Shown here piece by piece: positions 24,714-33,547 of a stretch of 64,000 nt of DNA (positions are counted from its first letter, which is position 1; each line of letters opens with the position of its first letter). The stretch lies in assembly GCF_012641265.1 (NCBI RefSeq), contig NZ_JABAHZ010000002.1:620001-684000 (forward strand), given 5' to 3'. The notes under the pieces are model-generated. The model worked only from the letters and a program-made list of their open reading frames with translations, searched no databases and was not told the DNA's origin. This DNA comes from Chitinophaga eiseniae (GTDB lineage Bacteria; Bacteroidota; Bacteroidia; Chitinophagales; Chitinophagaceae). The translations under genes and the position numbers were made by a program.

Positions 24714-26666
24714 TTAATTCTTTAACGCCTGTTCCAGGTTACTGATAATAGTCACGGCTTGTTCGTAGGTTCCCTGCATTTTACGATTATCCTGTCCTGG
24801 CGCATACAGGGCTACTTCGCAGTTATCGATCAGGCTAAACAGGTCGTGGGTATTGCTGCCATTGATGTGGCGCACATTTAGTTTTTCCTGTACCAGCTGC
24901 TTACTCAGGTCGGCCATGGGTATTTTCAGTTTGGTACTGAGATATCCCCAAACGGCACGGGAAGTTTCTTCATAAAATGCTTTGTCCTTTCCTTCCTTCA
25001 GGTAGCGGGCGGCCAGTTCCAGCCGTTTCAGGGCTACCTTGTTGGCGTAGCGGAGTTTCAGTGTCGCGGCGTTGGTGGTATTATAGTCTTTTCTGCGTTT
25101 ATTCAGGATAATACCAGCAGCTGCGAGTAATGGTAGCAGCAGTAAGATATAAAACCAGGGACTGAGGATAAACCAGCTATGATTGCGGGTCCAATCGAGT
25201 ACGCCGGTATCATTTTTTACCAGCTCATTCCTGGCCACGCCAAAGTCCTGTTTATCTTGTTTTACATGCTTACCCTGGGCTACATGAATATTGAAAGGCT
25301 CGGAGCGTAAGGTTTTAAAGCTATTGGCTTCCGGGTCGAAGTAAGAAAATTCTACTGCAGGGATGGTATGATCGCCTGCTTCCTGGGGCATCAATACATA
25401 TTCAAAAGTACGTTTGCCGGAGAGCGGGTTGCTGTTCTTTTCGATATCGTCGGTCACCTTGGGGTCGTATTTGTCGAAACCTGCGGGGACGTCTATCTTG
25501 GGAGAGTTAAGCAGGTTTACGTTGCCCTGGCCGCTGATGGTTACTTTCAGGGTAAGCGCATCATCTGTGGTGAGTTTATTTTTATCTACCACGGCGGTCA
25601 TATTGAACTTACCCACTGCGCCATTATAGCTAATCGGACGCCCGTCTACTGGTACTGGTTTTACCGTAATGCTGATAGGATTGCTCTGTATTTTATACGG
25701 AACATCCTGGTATTCAACTTCCGGACGGTTAAAGAAGTCATCGAAGAAAGGATCTTTAAAGGCAGGATCGTTGAAAAAATCTTCAAACGGATCTTTGCCC
25801 CGTCCGCCGTTATTACGTTTGTTGCTCACCATTTTTACGAGTCTTACCTGGTTGTCTACTTCTACCGGGTCCAGCTCCAGGGTGCCTGATTGCAGGGGGA
25901 ACAGTAATGTTTTACGGATGGTAAATACTTTATAGGGAATGCCATTCACCCGTTCCTCGGTGGCCTGGGGTGGATTGGGCAATTCGATATCTTTTGCGGA
26001 AAAGCCTTTAAAGGCAGGTACTTTGGTAACGCTGGAATTAGTTGGGAGCCTGGTGTATAGTTTATACGTTGCCGTTAGTTGCTGTCCTTCGTATAAATTG
26101 GTTTTATCCACATCTACTTTCAGGAAGATATTTTTCTTCAGCTTTTCATTGATGTCTTCTCCTTTTTTCAGGAATCCTTCCGGAAGGTCTTCTCCGCCCT
26201 GGCCGCGGTGGGATGGATAGGCGCCGGCAGATGCAGGTGGCTGCTGTTGTTGCTGTTGCTGCTGCGCATTGCCTTTTCTGACTTCAATCAATACCGGGTT
26301 CGATTTTACCACGTTTCCATTTACGCGGGCCTGTGCGCCGGCAATGGTGAAGCTGCCTATATGCTTGGGTTGAAGGAGATAACTCAGTGCTACATATTCG
26401 GAACGTTTACCATTGAAGATGGATTGTCCCTGCATTTGTGAAGGGCCCTGCAGCACTTCAAAATCTTTAAAGCTGGGAGGTGTAAAGCTGGTCACGTTGG
26501 TTCCGTTTTCCAGCATAAACTGGATCTGGAACGGTTCATCCTGCGTCACGGTGTTATTGCTCACAGTAGTCGTAAAGCGGAACTCCTGCGCAAACGCGCT
26601 GGCTACTAGTCCCAGGCAAAACAAGATGGAGTAAATACACTTCCTTATGCTAATTCTGTACATCAT
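24714..26666 (-). CDS. batD: BatD-like protein
   Basis: A 650-aa BatD/oxygen-tolerance family protein. A signal peptide is followed by repeated immunoglobulin-like domains with the N-terminal opening 'FRFTTTVSNNTVTQDEPFQIQF'. There is a low-complexity glutamine run (nine Q, residues about 142-150), one membrane helix near residue 515 and a cytoplasmic helical tail. The ATG at 26666 is taken rather than the TTG at 26690. It is co-transcribed with batE. The role in stress tolerance is only known from distant relatives. Confidence 0.86.
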   Translation of the reverse strand: MMYRISIRKCIYSILFCLGLVASAFAQEFRFTTTVSNNTVTQDEPFQIQFMLENGTNVTSFTPPSFKDFEVLQGPSQMQGQSIFNGKRSEYVALSYLLQPKHIGSFTIAGAQARVNGNVVKSNPVLIEVRKGNAQQQQQQQQPPASAGAYPSHRGQGGEDLPEGFLKKGEDINEKLKKNIFLKVDVDKTNLYEGQQLTATYKLYTRLPTNSSVTKVPAFKGFSAKDIELPNPPQATEERVNGIPYKVFTIRKTLLFPLQSGTLELDPVEVDNQVRLVKMVSNKRNNGGRGKDPFEDFFNDPAFKDPFFDDFFNRPEVEYQDVPYKIQSNPISITVKPVPVDGRPISYNGAVGKFNMTAVVDKNKLTTDDALTLKVTISGQGNVNLLNSPKIDVPAGFDKYDPKVTDDIEKNSNPLSGKRTFEYVLMPQEAGDHTIPAVEFSYFDPEANSFKTLRSEPFNIHVAQGKHVKQDKQDFGVARNELVKNDTGVLDWTRNHSWFILSPWFYILLLLPLLAAAGIILNKRRKDYNTTNAATLKLRYANKVALKRLELAARYLKEGKDKAFYEETSRAVWGYLSTKLKIPMADLSKQLVQEKLNVRHINGSNTHDLFSLIDNCEVALYAPGQDNRKMQGTYEQAVTIISNLEQALKN

Positions 26667-26753
26667 AATTATGTCAACAAATTTAACCAAAGCCGCGCTG
26701 GAAGCGAGGCAAGCCCCGTTAAAAGTTAGTTAAAACATTTTAATATGTTCTAA

Positions 26754-26802
26754 TTTAGTTATTTGGATCTTTTACGTTGCTGTCATTATCCGAATAACTA
26801 AA
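26754..26802. terminator. 15-bp hairpin after the SDR gene
   Basis: Arms 26754-26768 and 26788-26802 pair over 15 bp with one G-U, 19-base loop. It lies between the SDR stop and the batD start on the minus strand, in the only non-coding gap between them. Confidence 0.55.
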
Positions 26803-26823
26803 ATTGCTCATGTGATGAAAGGA

Positions 26824-27525
26824 TCAAATGTCTCCCAGCATGGGTCTGAGCAGGATTTCCTCTACAACCGTTTGTTTGGCCAGCGACCAGGCCGACCAGA
26901 TCACACTGGCTATATCTTCCGGGGGCATCATCCTGTCGGCGGGCGCCTCGAAGCCATCCCAGGAGGCCGTTAAGGTAGGACCCGGACTTACTGTAGTTAC
27001 CTTGATATGATGAGGGACCAATTCTTCTCTTAAATTTTTACTGAAACCCAGTAAGGCGTGTTTGGTAATACCATAAGACCCGCCGTTAGGATAAGCTTTA
27101 TAGCTGGCGGTAGAACAGAGATTGAAGATATGCCCGTTGCGATGAGGGATCATGGCTGGCAACAATGCCCGGGTGAGGTGATAGGCACTGTATACGTTCA
27201 CCGCCATCAACTTTTCCAGCAGCCCATCTTCTTCTTGTTGCAGGGCGCCGGGGATAAAGATGCCGGCATTATTTACCAGTATATCTACACGGGGGAAAGT
27301 GGCTATCACTTTACCGGCAAAGGCCAGTACCTGTGATTTATCTCCCATATCTACACTTTCTGCCAGTATGGTAGCGTTCGGATTCTTTTGCTGGATAGCT
27401 GCTTTGGCATCGGCCAATGCGCCGGCATGTCTTGCACAAATGGCCACATTACATCCTTCCTGCGCCAGTTTCTCAGCGATGGCCTTTCCAATGCCTTTGC
27501 TGGCGCCTGTAATAACTGCGTTCAT
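26824..27525 (-). CDS. short-chain dehydrogenase (3-ketoacyl-ACP reductase-like)
   Basis: A 233-aa NAD(P)-dependent reductase of the classical SDR family. The nucleotide motif is 'GASKGIGKAIAE' (7-18), 'NNAGIF' follows, and the catalytic Ser-Tyr-Lys is in 'STASYKAYPNGGSYGITKHA'. The substrate is unknown; FabG-like and YdfG-like enzymes are possible. A stand-alone gene, divergent from the YjjG-type phosphatase. Confidence 0.87.
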   Translation of the reverse strand: MNAVITGASKGIGKAIAEKLAQEGCNVAICARHAGALADAKAAIQQKNPNATILAESVDMGDKSQVLAFAGKVIATFPRVDILVNNAGIFIPGALQQEEDGLLEKLMAVNVYSAYHLTRALLPAMIPHRNGHIFNLCSTASYKAYPNGGSYGITKHALLGFSKNLREELVPHHIKVTTVSPGPTLTASWDGFEAPADRMMPPEDIASVIWSAWSLAKQTVVEEILLRPMLGDI

Positions 27526-27607
27526 ATTTTTTCCTCGTTAATGCAGTAAAATAATGAATTTACTTTGAATGCCCTTGCTTATGCTCATCCTTCTGGGCAG
27601 TATTTAG

Positions 27608-27615
27608 TACCTTTG
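27608..27615 (+). promoter_or_regulatory. -7 box of the YjjG-type phosphatase gene
   Basis: TACCTTTG, seven bases before the ATG at 27623. No convincing -33 TTG is at the right distance. The mRNA should be leaderless or nearly so. Confidence 0.5.
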
Positions 27616-27622
27616 CGGTGCC

Positions 27623-28318
27623 ATGAAGTATAAACATCTTTTCTTTGACCTGGACCATACACTCTGGGACTTTGAAACCAATGAACAGGAGACCTTGCAG
27701 GAGCTGTATAGCAGCCATGCTTTAGAGCGGAGAGGAATACCAACTTTTGAGGCGTTTTCCGTTTCTTATGTAGATCATAATGAGCGTTTGTGGGACCGAT
27801 TCCGCAAAGGATTTATCACCCGCCACGAATTGCGCGACAAGCGCTTTCGCCTTACATTGCTGGATTTCAAAATCGGTGATGAAGCATTGACCCAGAAACT
27901 CAGCGAACAATTCCTGGAAATATTACCTGCCAAGAAGGCATTATTCCCTGAAACCAGGGAAACGCTGGACTACCTGGCCGCAAAAGGTTATCCTATGCAC
28001 ATGATCACCAACGGGTTTGAAGAAACCCAGTTGCTGAAGATGAGAAACTCCGGGATTGACCACTATTTCACCCATATCATTACTTCTGAGCTGGCGGGCA
28101 GCCTAAAACCCTACCGCGAAATTTTTGATTTTGCGATGGACCGGGCGGCTACCAGCGCCATAGAAAGTATCATGATCGGCGATGCGATGGAACTGGATAT
28201 TAAGGGCGCCCATGGCGTAGGCATGGACCAGGTATACTTTAACCCCGCTAAGCCACCAGTGGACTTCCAGCCTACTTATGTAATTAATCACCTGCGGGAG
28301 TTAAGAAATATCTTATAA
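27623..28318 (+). CDS. YjjG-type HAD nucleotidase
   Basis: A 231-aa HAD-superfamily phosphatase similar to YjjG/YfnB noncanonical pyrimidine nucleotidases. Motif I is 'FFDLDHTLWDF' (Asp 9 and 11), motif II 'MITNGFEETQ', motif III Lys in 'GSLKPY', and motif IV 'MIGDAMELDI'. It probably cleans nucleotide pools; the substrate is inferred from the family. Confidence 0.88.
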   Translation: MKYKHLFFDLDHTLWDFETNEQETLQELYSSHALERRGIPTFEAFSVSYVDHNERLWDRFRKGFITRHELRDKRFRLTLLDFKIGDEALTQKLSEQFLEILPAKKALFPETRETLDYLAAKGYPMHMITNGFEETQLLKMRNSGIDHYFTHIITSELAGSLKPYREIFDFAMDRAATSAIESIMIGDAMELDIKGAHGVGMDQVYFNPAKPPVDFQPTYVINHLRELRNIL

Positions 28319-28336
28319 GTGCTGGAAAACAGGCAC

Positions 28337-28374
28337 AAAAAAAGCGAAGCATTTTTAAAATGCTTCGCTTTTTT
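28337..28374. terminator. bidirectional intrinsic terminator
   Basis: Stem GCGAAGCATTTT / AAAATGCTTCGC (28344-28355 / 28357-28368) flanked by an A-run and a T-run, between two convergent genes. Confidence 0.85.
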
Positions 28375-28404
28375 ATTATGTTTCAGTTGCCCGTGAGGCA
28401 TCTA

Positions 28405-28620
28405 CTATTGCGCTTTTGCTTTCGTTTTATTCACGGCAGCCAATCTCAGGTTGACGGTTTTAGCCGGTTGCTGACAACAGCTTTTACCTTTGGCGGTATT
28501 ACAGGTAGCTGCCGTACAATCCTTTTTAGCGGCAGGTTTGCTCTTGGTTTTCTCCTGGGCCAGTACCACGCCGGCTAACAGCAGGAAGGTGGCAACACCG
28601 GTAAAAGCTTTCTTTATCAT
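28405..28620 (-). CDS. small secreted cysteine-containing protein
   Basis: A 71-aa protein, not recognised. A clear signal peptide (residues 1-21, cleaved after VVLA) is followed by a lysine/alanine-rich chain with four cysteines spaced C-x4-C-x7-CC near residues 35-49, which could bind metal or form disulfides. It lies 27 bp after psd on the same strand and ends just before the shared terminator at 28337-28374. Confidence 0.65.
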   Translation of the reverse strand: MIKKAFTGVATFLLLAGVVLAQEKTKSKPAAKKDCTAATCNTAKGKSCCQQPAKTVNLRLAAVNKTKAKAQ

Positions 28621-28647
28621 ATGATAACCGTTTATCTTTTAAAGATA

Positions 28648-29301
28648 CTAGATTTTAGCAATAACGGAAATCCCGCCCTGAACCACTTGTTCCAGCTGTA
28701 CGGCTACTTCTGTACCGATGGGCAGGTAAAGGTCTACCCGGGAGCCGAACTTAATAAAGCCCATTTCCTCATTCTGTTTCACCTCCATACCGGGTTTCAG
28801 GTAGTTTACAATCCTGCGGGCCAGCGCGCCGGCAATTTGTCTTACCAGGATATCTGTTTTACCGTTACCAATCACAACAGAATGCCTTTCATTTTCGGTG
28901 GAAGATTTCGGATGCCAGGCCACCAGGTACTTACCGGCGTGGTATTGCGACAGCTTTACCGTACCGCTGATAGGGTTACGGTTTACGTGTACGTTAGCCG
29001 GGCTCATGAAGATAGACACCTGCAGGCGTTTATCTTTAAAATACTCTGGTTCATACACTTCTTCAATTACCACTACTTTACCGTCACAGGGTGAAACAAC
29101 GAGCGAATCACCGGTTGTATATTGTCTGGAGGGAATGCGAAAGAATGAAACGATGAACAGGAAGAACACCAGGGAAATAATGGCCACGGTCCAGCATAAG
29201 CCGGTGGCAGCGCCAAACCAATAACATACTGCTCCGTTAATTAACGCCAGTACCAGGAATACAAGGGAAATGGTAGCAAATCCTTCACGATGGATCTTCA
29301 T
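28648..29301 (-). CDS. psd: phosphatidylserine decarboxylase family protein
   Basis: Makes phosphatidylethanolamine at the membrane; 217 aa, the short form common in Bacteroidota and archaea. Two N-terminal helices (about 9-47) precede the catalytic domain with 'SPCDGKVVVIEEV', 'FMSPANVHVNRNP' and the self-cleavage site 'GSRVD', whose serine becomes the pyruvoyl group. It lies 85 bp downstream of cdsA on the same strand, so CDP-diacylglycerol and phosphatidylethanolamine synthesis are grouped here. A -7-like TAACTTCG lies in the gap. Confidence 0.93.
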   Translation of the reverse strand: MKIHREGFATISLVFLVLALINGAVCYWFGAATGLCWTVAIISLVFFLFIVSFFRIPSRQYTTGDSLVVSPCDGKVVVIEEVYEPEYFKDKRLQVSIFMSPANVHVNRNPISGTVKLSQYHAGKYLVAWHPKSSTENERHSVVIGNGKTDILVRQIAGALARRIVNYLKPGMEVKQNEEMGFIKFGSRVDLYLPIGTEVAVQLEQVVQGGISVIAKI

Positions 29302-29386
29302 TGTTTTTTTATTAGATGATTGATGTATGTGTTTAGTCTTGCTGCGAAGTTACTTCAATTCAATTTTTTTAGCATACGAAATTATG

Positions 29387-30271
29387 TCAGGCCATCATAA
29401 AGAACTGAACATAAATCCAGGCGAAGGGAGCGGCCAGGAGCAGTGAGTCGAACCGGTCGAGGAAGCCGCCATGGCCGGGCATAATATTGCCGGAATCCTT
29501 TACGCCGGCCATCCTTTTGAGCTTGGACTCAATCAGGTCGCCGATGGTGCCAAAAATGGCAGCAATGAGGGCCAATACTATCCAGTGTTGCAACGCCAGG
29601 TATTCACCTCCCCAGAAGTGGCCGTAAATGCCAGCGGTAGCAACCGCCAGGATCATCCCTCCCACCGTGCCTTCTATGGTTTTTTTCGGAGAAATAGCGG
29701 GCGCAAAAGGCGTTTTCCCTATGAGCGAGCCTACGATATAGGCCATGGTATCATTAATCCAGATAAAAATAATGAGTAACAGGGGGATCAGCCATCCGGG
29801 GGCTGTTCCTACATTATCGGCTGTATAGTGAATATTGATAGCGTTTAAGCGGATATTGATCAGCAGCCCGAAAGGGATGATGGTATACAGCAGGCCAACA
29901 GCCGAGTAGCCGATATTTTTTAAAGAGAAGTCCTTACTCATTAACACTTCTCCCAGGGGCATTACCAGCAGGAATATAACAGCGATCCACCAGCCAACGA
30001 GCCCGGTAGGGATATGTGCCACGCTGAAATTATTACCGGTAAAGGTGAGCAGTATGGCCGCTCCGGCAATGGTGGCGCCCCATTTATGCCAGGAAGTAAT
30101 GTTGGCATAATCGGCATCGATATGGCGTATCAGCTTAAAATACTCCTGGAGCGCGCAACAGCCTACCAGGAAGAAGAGTAGGAAAAAGGTATAGTCGGCC
30201 CATAAAATACCCCCCAGCATTACTGCCACAAACACAAGCGCTGAGGCAGTGCGGGTGAAAAAAGTCTTCAT
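29387..30271 (-). CDS. cdsA: phosphatidate cytidylyltransferase
   Basis: Multi-pass membrane enzyme that makes CDP-diacylglycerol, 294 aa. The C-terminal CTP-transferase signature is present: 'KRMAGVKDSGNIMPGHGGFLDRFDSLL'-type motif split here as KRMAGVKDSGN and PGHGGFLDRFD. About eight helices precede it, and 'SPKKTIEG' is intact. The start ATG at 30271 is chosen over a longer frame. A -7 box TAAATTTG lies upstream at 30313-30320. Confidence 0.95.
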   Translation of the reverse strand: MKTFFTRTASALVFVAVMLGGILWADYTFFLLFFLVGCCALQEYFKLIRHIDADYANITSWHKWGATIAGAAILLTFTGNNFSVAHIPTGLVGWWIAVIFLLVMPLGEVLMSKDFSLKNIGYSAVGLLYTIIPFGLLINIRLNAINIHYTADNVGTAPGWLIPLLLIIFIWINDTMAYIVGSLIGKTPFAPAISPKKTIEGTVGGMILAVATAGIYGHFWGGEYLALQHWIVLALIAAIFGTIGDLIESKLKRMAGVKDSGNIMPGHGGFLDRFDSLLLAAPFAWIYVQFFMMA

Positions 30272-30338
30272 TATATGTTGTCTGTTGATTAGAATGTACC
30301 CGCAAAAGTGGACAAATTTACGGGATGAAGCAAATTTC

Positions 30339-30364
30339 CACACCGGAGCCCTGGCCCCGGTGTG
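30339..30364. terminator. 8-bp GC-rich hairpin after the DUF2007 gene
   Basis: CACACCGG (30339-30346) and CCGGTGTG (30357-30364) with a 10-base loop, 15 bases after the DUF2007 stop on the minus strand. Confidence 0.5.
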
Positions 30365-30378
30365 TTGCTCCGGCCCGT

Positions 30379-30627
30379 TTACTCAGTATCTACCTGATTG
30401 GGGTCGCCGGTGGGCAAATTGTTGTGATTATGCACCAGGCTTTTGGCCGTTTCTTCCTGCGATTGATGCACGTATAGTTCCGCCTGGCCGGGCAGGGTAA
30501 TATTGTAGGAAGAGGATTGCCGGTTCAGTAAAACAGCGTCAATTCCATTGTCCAACAGCATTCCCTTTACAATTTCCGCCTCAAAGGGCCGGTCGCTCGA
30601 AAATATTTTAACCCAGTCTTTTTCCAT
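30379..30627 (-). CDS. DUF2007 domain protein
   Basis: An 82-aa cytoplasmic protein of the DUF2007 type ('putative signal transducing'), with the characteristic opening 'WVKIFSSDRPFEAEIVKGMLLDNGIDAVLLN' in pieces and a beta-alpha-beta fold. The function is unknown. It lies 26 bp after the CPBP protease gene and is probably co-transcribed with it. Confidence 0.82.
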   Translation of the reverse strand: MEKDWVKIFSSDRPFEAEIVKGMLLDNGIDAVLLNRQSSSYNITLPGQAELYVHQSQEETAKSLVHNHNNLPTGDPNQVDTE

Positions 30628-30653
30628 AATACAGCTTTTAGGTCTTGTTAAGA

Positions 30654-31598
30654 TTACAAATTTCCGTCCTTTCCTATCTCATCCACTTCACCAACGGTGC
30701 TTTTATTCTCCCCGGTTATCATGGCTCCGGCGGGCGACTTTTGCTTCAATGCCCAAAACAGGCCAATGGTTACAGGAATACTCAAAGCTACGTAATACCA
30801 CTCGATATGGCTGTCGGCCTGGGGATCCTCTTTTACTATTCCATGCTGGAAAAGGTACAGCATCACTACCTGCAAGCCATTATTCAATACGTGGGCGCCG
30901 ATGGCCAGCCAGAGGTTACCACTGATGACATAAATAGCTCCCAGTGCAAAACCCAGCAATACCCGGGGTACGAAGGCCAATATTTCCATATGGATAGCGC
31001 TGAAGATAACAGCCGTGATAAATATACTCAGCCATACTTTCCCAGTGGCGTTGATGATTAACCGTTGTAAAACGCCCCGGAAAAACAGCTCTTCCCCGAT
31101 AGCCGGTATGATAGCCACCAGTATAAGGTTTATAAACAAGTCCTTTATAGTAGGCATTTTGAGCATAACACCCAGCAGCTTTTCAGCTAACGCCTCCATA
31201 TCCTTAACCGATTGCGGTACCTGCCAGGATTGGTTCCACTCGCCCAGCGCGCCCGACAGCGGTAATACGCCGAACATCGCTAAGAGGGCTAAAACCCACA
31301 GAATGGCTTTGGAAGGAAGTTTTAGGCCCAGGTAAGACATGGGATAAGGTTGCCACAGGTAGGCAAAAATGGCCGCCGGCACAATAAAGGCAATAATCGT
31401 ATAAGCGAGTTGTATTATTTTCAGATAGCCGACAAAGTTAGGATCCAGGGTTCTTTGGAGTGCATCCAGGCTTTGACCGGTGATGGTGGGTGTCAACGAT
31501 TGGATACCCACTACATACAAAGCAGAGAAGCCAAAGAAAAAGCCAAAGAAGGTAAGGAACTGTAATAAAATGGGTGATTGTTTCAGATAGCCAATCAT
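30654..31598 (-). CDS. CPBP-family intramembrane glutamic endopeptidase
   Basis: A 314-aa multi-pass membrane protease (Abi/CAAX type). The catalytic motifs are 'GEELFFRGVLQRL' (EExxxR), 'FSAIHME' and 'GAHVLNN', the latter two being the histidine motifs. About eight helices. Substrates are unknown; members act in prenyl protein processing or bacteriocin self-immunity in other bacteria. It precedes DUF2007 and cdsA on the minus strand. Confidence 0.88.
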   Translation of the reverse strand: MIGYLKQSPILLQFLTFFGFFFGFSALYVVGIQSLTPTITGQSLDALQRTLDPNFVGYLKIIQLAYTIIAFIVPAAIFAYLWQPYPMSYLGLKLPSKAILWVLALLAMFGVLPLSGALGEWNQSWQVPQSVKDMEALAEKLLGVMLKMPTIKDLFINLILVAIIPAIGEELFFRGVLQRLIINATGKVWLSIFITAVIFSAIHMEILAFVPRVLLGFALGAIYVISGNLWLAIGAHVLNNGLQVVMLYLFQHGIVKEDPQADSHIEWYYVALSIPVTIGLFWALKQKSPAGAMITGENKSTVGEVDEIGKDGNL

Positions 31599-31781
31599 AA
31601 GAGAATACTGTATTAAATTTGCGTAAATTTACAGCGCGAAATTCACTTTGCAGTCAGCTTCCTGGTAACGACAGTTGCCCTCTTTCAGGACATCACTGCA
31701 AAAAATCCTGCTTGTAAAAGAAATAGTATATAAAAGATTAAAATAATAACTACCGCGAAACCTGCTGTGGTTATATAAATT

Positions 31782-32849
31782 ATGGTGAAGATAGGAAATA
31801 TTGAACTGGGAGAATTCCCTTTATTACTGGCGCCCATGGAAGATGTGAGCGATCCGCCTTTTCGTGCGGTGTGCAAGGATAATGGGGCTGATCTGATGTA
31901 CACGGAGTTCATATCTTCGGAAGGGTTGATCCGGGATGCTATTAAAAGCCGGAAGAAGCTGGACATCTTCGATTACGAACGCCCGGTGGGCATACAGATT
32001 TTTGGAGGAGATGAAGAGTCGCTATCGATGGCTGCCCAGATTGTAGAGGCCACCAACCCCGATTTGCTTGATATTAACTTTGGCTGCCCGGTAAAGAAAG
32101 TGGCCTGTAAAGGCGCCGGAGCGGGTATCTTAAAAGATATCCCTAAAATGGTAAAACTGACGGCTGCTGTGGTAAAGGCTACCAGGCTGCCGGTAACCAT
32201 TAAAACCCGACTGGGCTGGGATGAGGAAACCAAGAATATAGAAGATGTAGCGGAAAGATTACAGGACGTAGGCATCAAAGCCCTCACCATTCACGGCCGT
32301 ACACGTACCCAGATGTATAAAGGAAGCGCCGACTGGACCCTGATCGGAAAAGTAAAAAATAATCCACGCATACAAATTCCTATCTTTGGTAACGGTGACA
32401 TATGTACGCCCGAGCAGGCAATAGCCGCCAGAGCGAAATATGGCGTAGATGGAGTGATGATTGGCCGTGCTGCTATTGGTTATCCATGGATTTTCCGGGA
32501 GATCAAGCATTTTATGAAGACTGGCGAACATTTACCCTTGCCAACTGTTTTAGAAAGAGTGGAGGTTTGTAAAAAGCACCTTCACCACTCTGTTGCCTGG
32601 AAAGGAGAGGTAGTAGGCATACTGGAAATGCGCCGGCACTACACGAATTATCTCAAAGGATTACCGCATATAAAGGAATTCAGACAACAATTAGTAACTT
32701 ACAATACATTAGCTCAGATAGAGGAAGTACTAGACGCGGTTGTGTTACAATACAAAGACCATATATTCGAAAGGGCTGCTCCCCAGTTAGCTGCACACGA
32801 TTTTCTGCCAGCTGATAATGAAATGGCTGGTTGTAACGTTTACGGATAA
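31782..32849 (+). CDS. dusB: tRNA-dihydrouridine synthase DusB
   Basis: Flavin enzyme that reduces uridines in the tRNA D-loop, 355 aa. TIM-barrel with the catalytic cysteine in 'INFGCPVKKVACKGAGAG' (the second Cys, about residue 107), the FMN site 'FGNGDI' and 'GVMIGRAAIGYPWIF', and a C-terminal helical RNA-binding domain. The ATG is at 31782. The next gene starts 42 bp downstream on the same strand. Confidence 0.94.
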   Translation: MVKIGNIELGEFPLLLAPMEDVSDPPFRAVCKDNGADLMYTEFISSEGLIRDAIKSRKKLDIFDYERPVGIQIFGGDEESLSMAAQIVEATNPDLLDINFGCPVKKVACKGAGAGILKDIPKMVKLTAAVVKATRLPVTIKTRLGWDEETKNIEDVAERLQDVGIKALTIHGRTRTQMYKGSADWTLIGKVKNNPRIQIPIFGNGDICTPEQAIAARAKYGVDGVMIGRAAIGYPWIFREIKHFMKTGEHLPLPTVLERVEVCKKHLHHSVAWKGEVVGILEMRRHYTNYLKGLPHIKEFRQQLVTYNTLAQIEEVLDAVVLQYKDHIFERAAPQLAAHDFLPADNEMAGCNVYG

Positions 32850-32891
32850 ACGGATAACCCCAGGATATAAAAAAATAAAAATTGCTTTCAC

Positions 32892-33461
32892 ATGACCACA
32901 ATTAAAAATCTGAAAAACGAAGTCTGGAAAGACTTACAGATTAAAAACAAATCTGCCCTGCGTAAAAAATACGCTGTATCCAATATGGGGAGAGTGATCA
33001 GTTATCATGAAAGTACCGAAGATGGCAAGCTGCTCACGGGTTCTACCGTGGAAGGCTATACGGTATTGAACGTAAAGCCGGCCGACAGCTACCAGTCACT
33101 CTACCTGCACCGGGAGGTGGCCAAACTTTTCAGTAAAAAAGCCGGACGATCACATAAATATGTGATCCACCTGGATTACGATAAAAAGAATAACAAAGCA
33201 TCCAACCTCAAATGGGCCACCAAAGAGGAAATGGAAGAACATCAGCAAAAAAGCCCTGCCAAGCTGGCCTATAAGGAAAAACAGCGTAACCGCATCAAAG
33301 GGCTGAAACTGAATGTTTCTAAAGTAAAAAGCATTAAACGCCTGCTGAATAAGCCTGGTAAAAAAACGATGAAGCAAATTGCCGAACAGTTTGATATCAG
33401 TGAAATGCAGCTTTACCGCATTAAAAGCGGAGAAAACTGGGCACATGTAACACTGGATTAA
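32892..33461 (+). CDS. NUMOD4/HNH-like protein with C-terminal helix-turn-helix
   Basis: A 189-aa basic protein. An N-terminal NUMOD4-like segment ('EVWKDLQI', 'YAVSNMGRV') is followed by an HNH-like fold ('LHREVAKLF', 'VIHLDYDKKNNKASNLKWATKEEM') in which the canonical NH pair is IH, and a lysine-rich linker ends in a helix-turn-helix ('QIAEQFDISEMQLYRIK'). NUMOD4 and HNH modules come from homing endonucleases, but no intron, intein or phage context is here. It may be a DNA-binding protein that has lost or changed nuclease activity. Confidence 0.75.
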   Translation: MTTIKNLKNEVWKDLQIKNKSALRKKYAVSNMGRVISYHESTEDGKLLTGSTVEGYTVLNVKPADSYQSLYLHREVAKLFSKKAGRSHKYVIHLDYDKKNNKASNLKWATKEEMEEHQQKSPAKLAYKEKQRNRIKGLKLNVSKVKSIKRLLNKPGKKTMKQIAEQFDISEMQLYRIKSGENWAHVTLD

Positions 33462-33501
33462 AGCCTGGTTAGCCAGGAATGATCATATATGATGTTGTCT
33501 G

Positions 33502-33534
33502 AACAATGGCCATACCCCGTGTATGGCCATTGTT
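33502..33534. terminator. perfect 14-bp hairpin between convergent genes
   Basis: AACAATGGCCATAC (33502-33515) and its complement (33521-33534) with loop CCCGT, between the NUMOD4-like gene and the helicase gene. Tails are only partly T-rich. Confidence 0.65.
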
Positions 33535-33547
33535 ATTTCTGAACATC

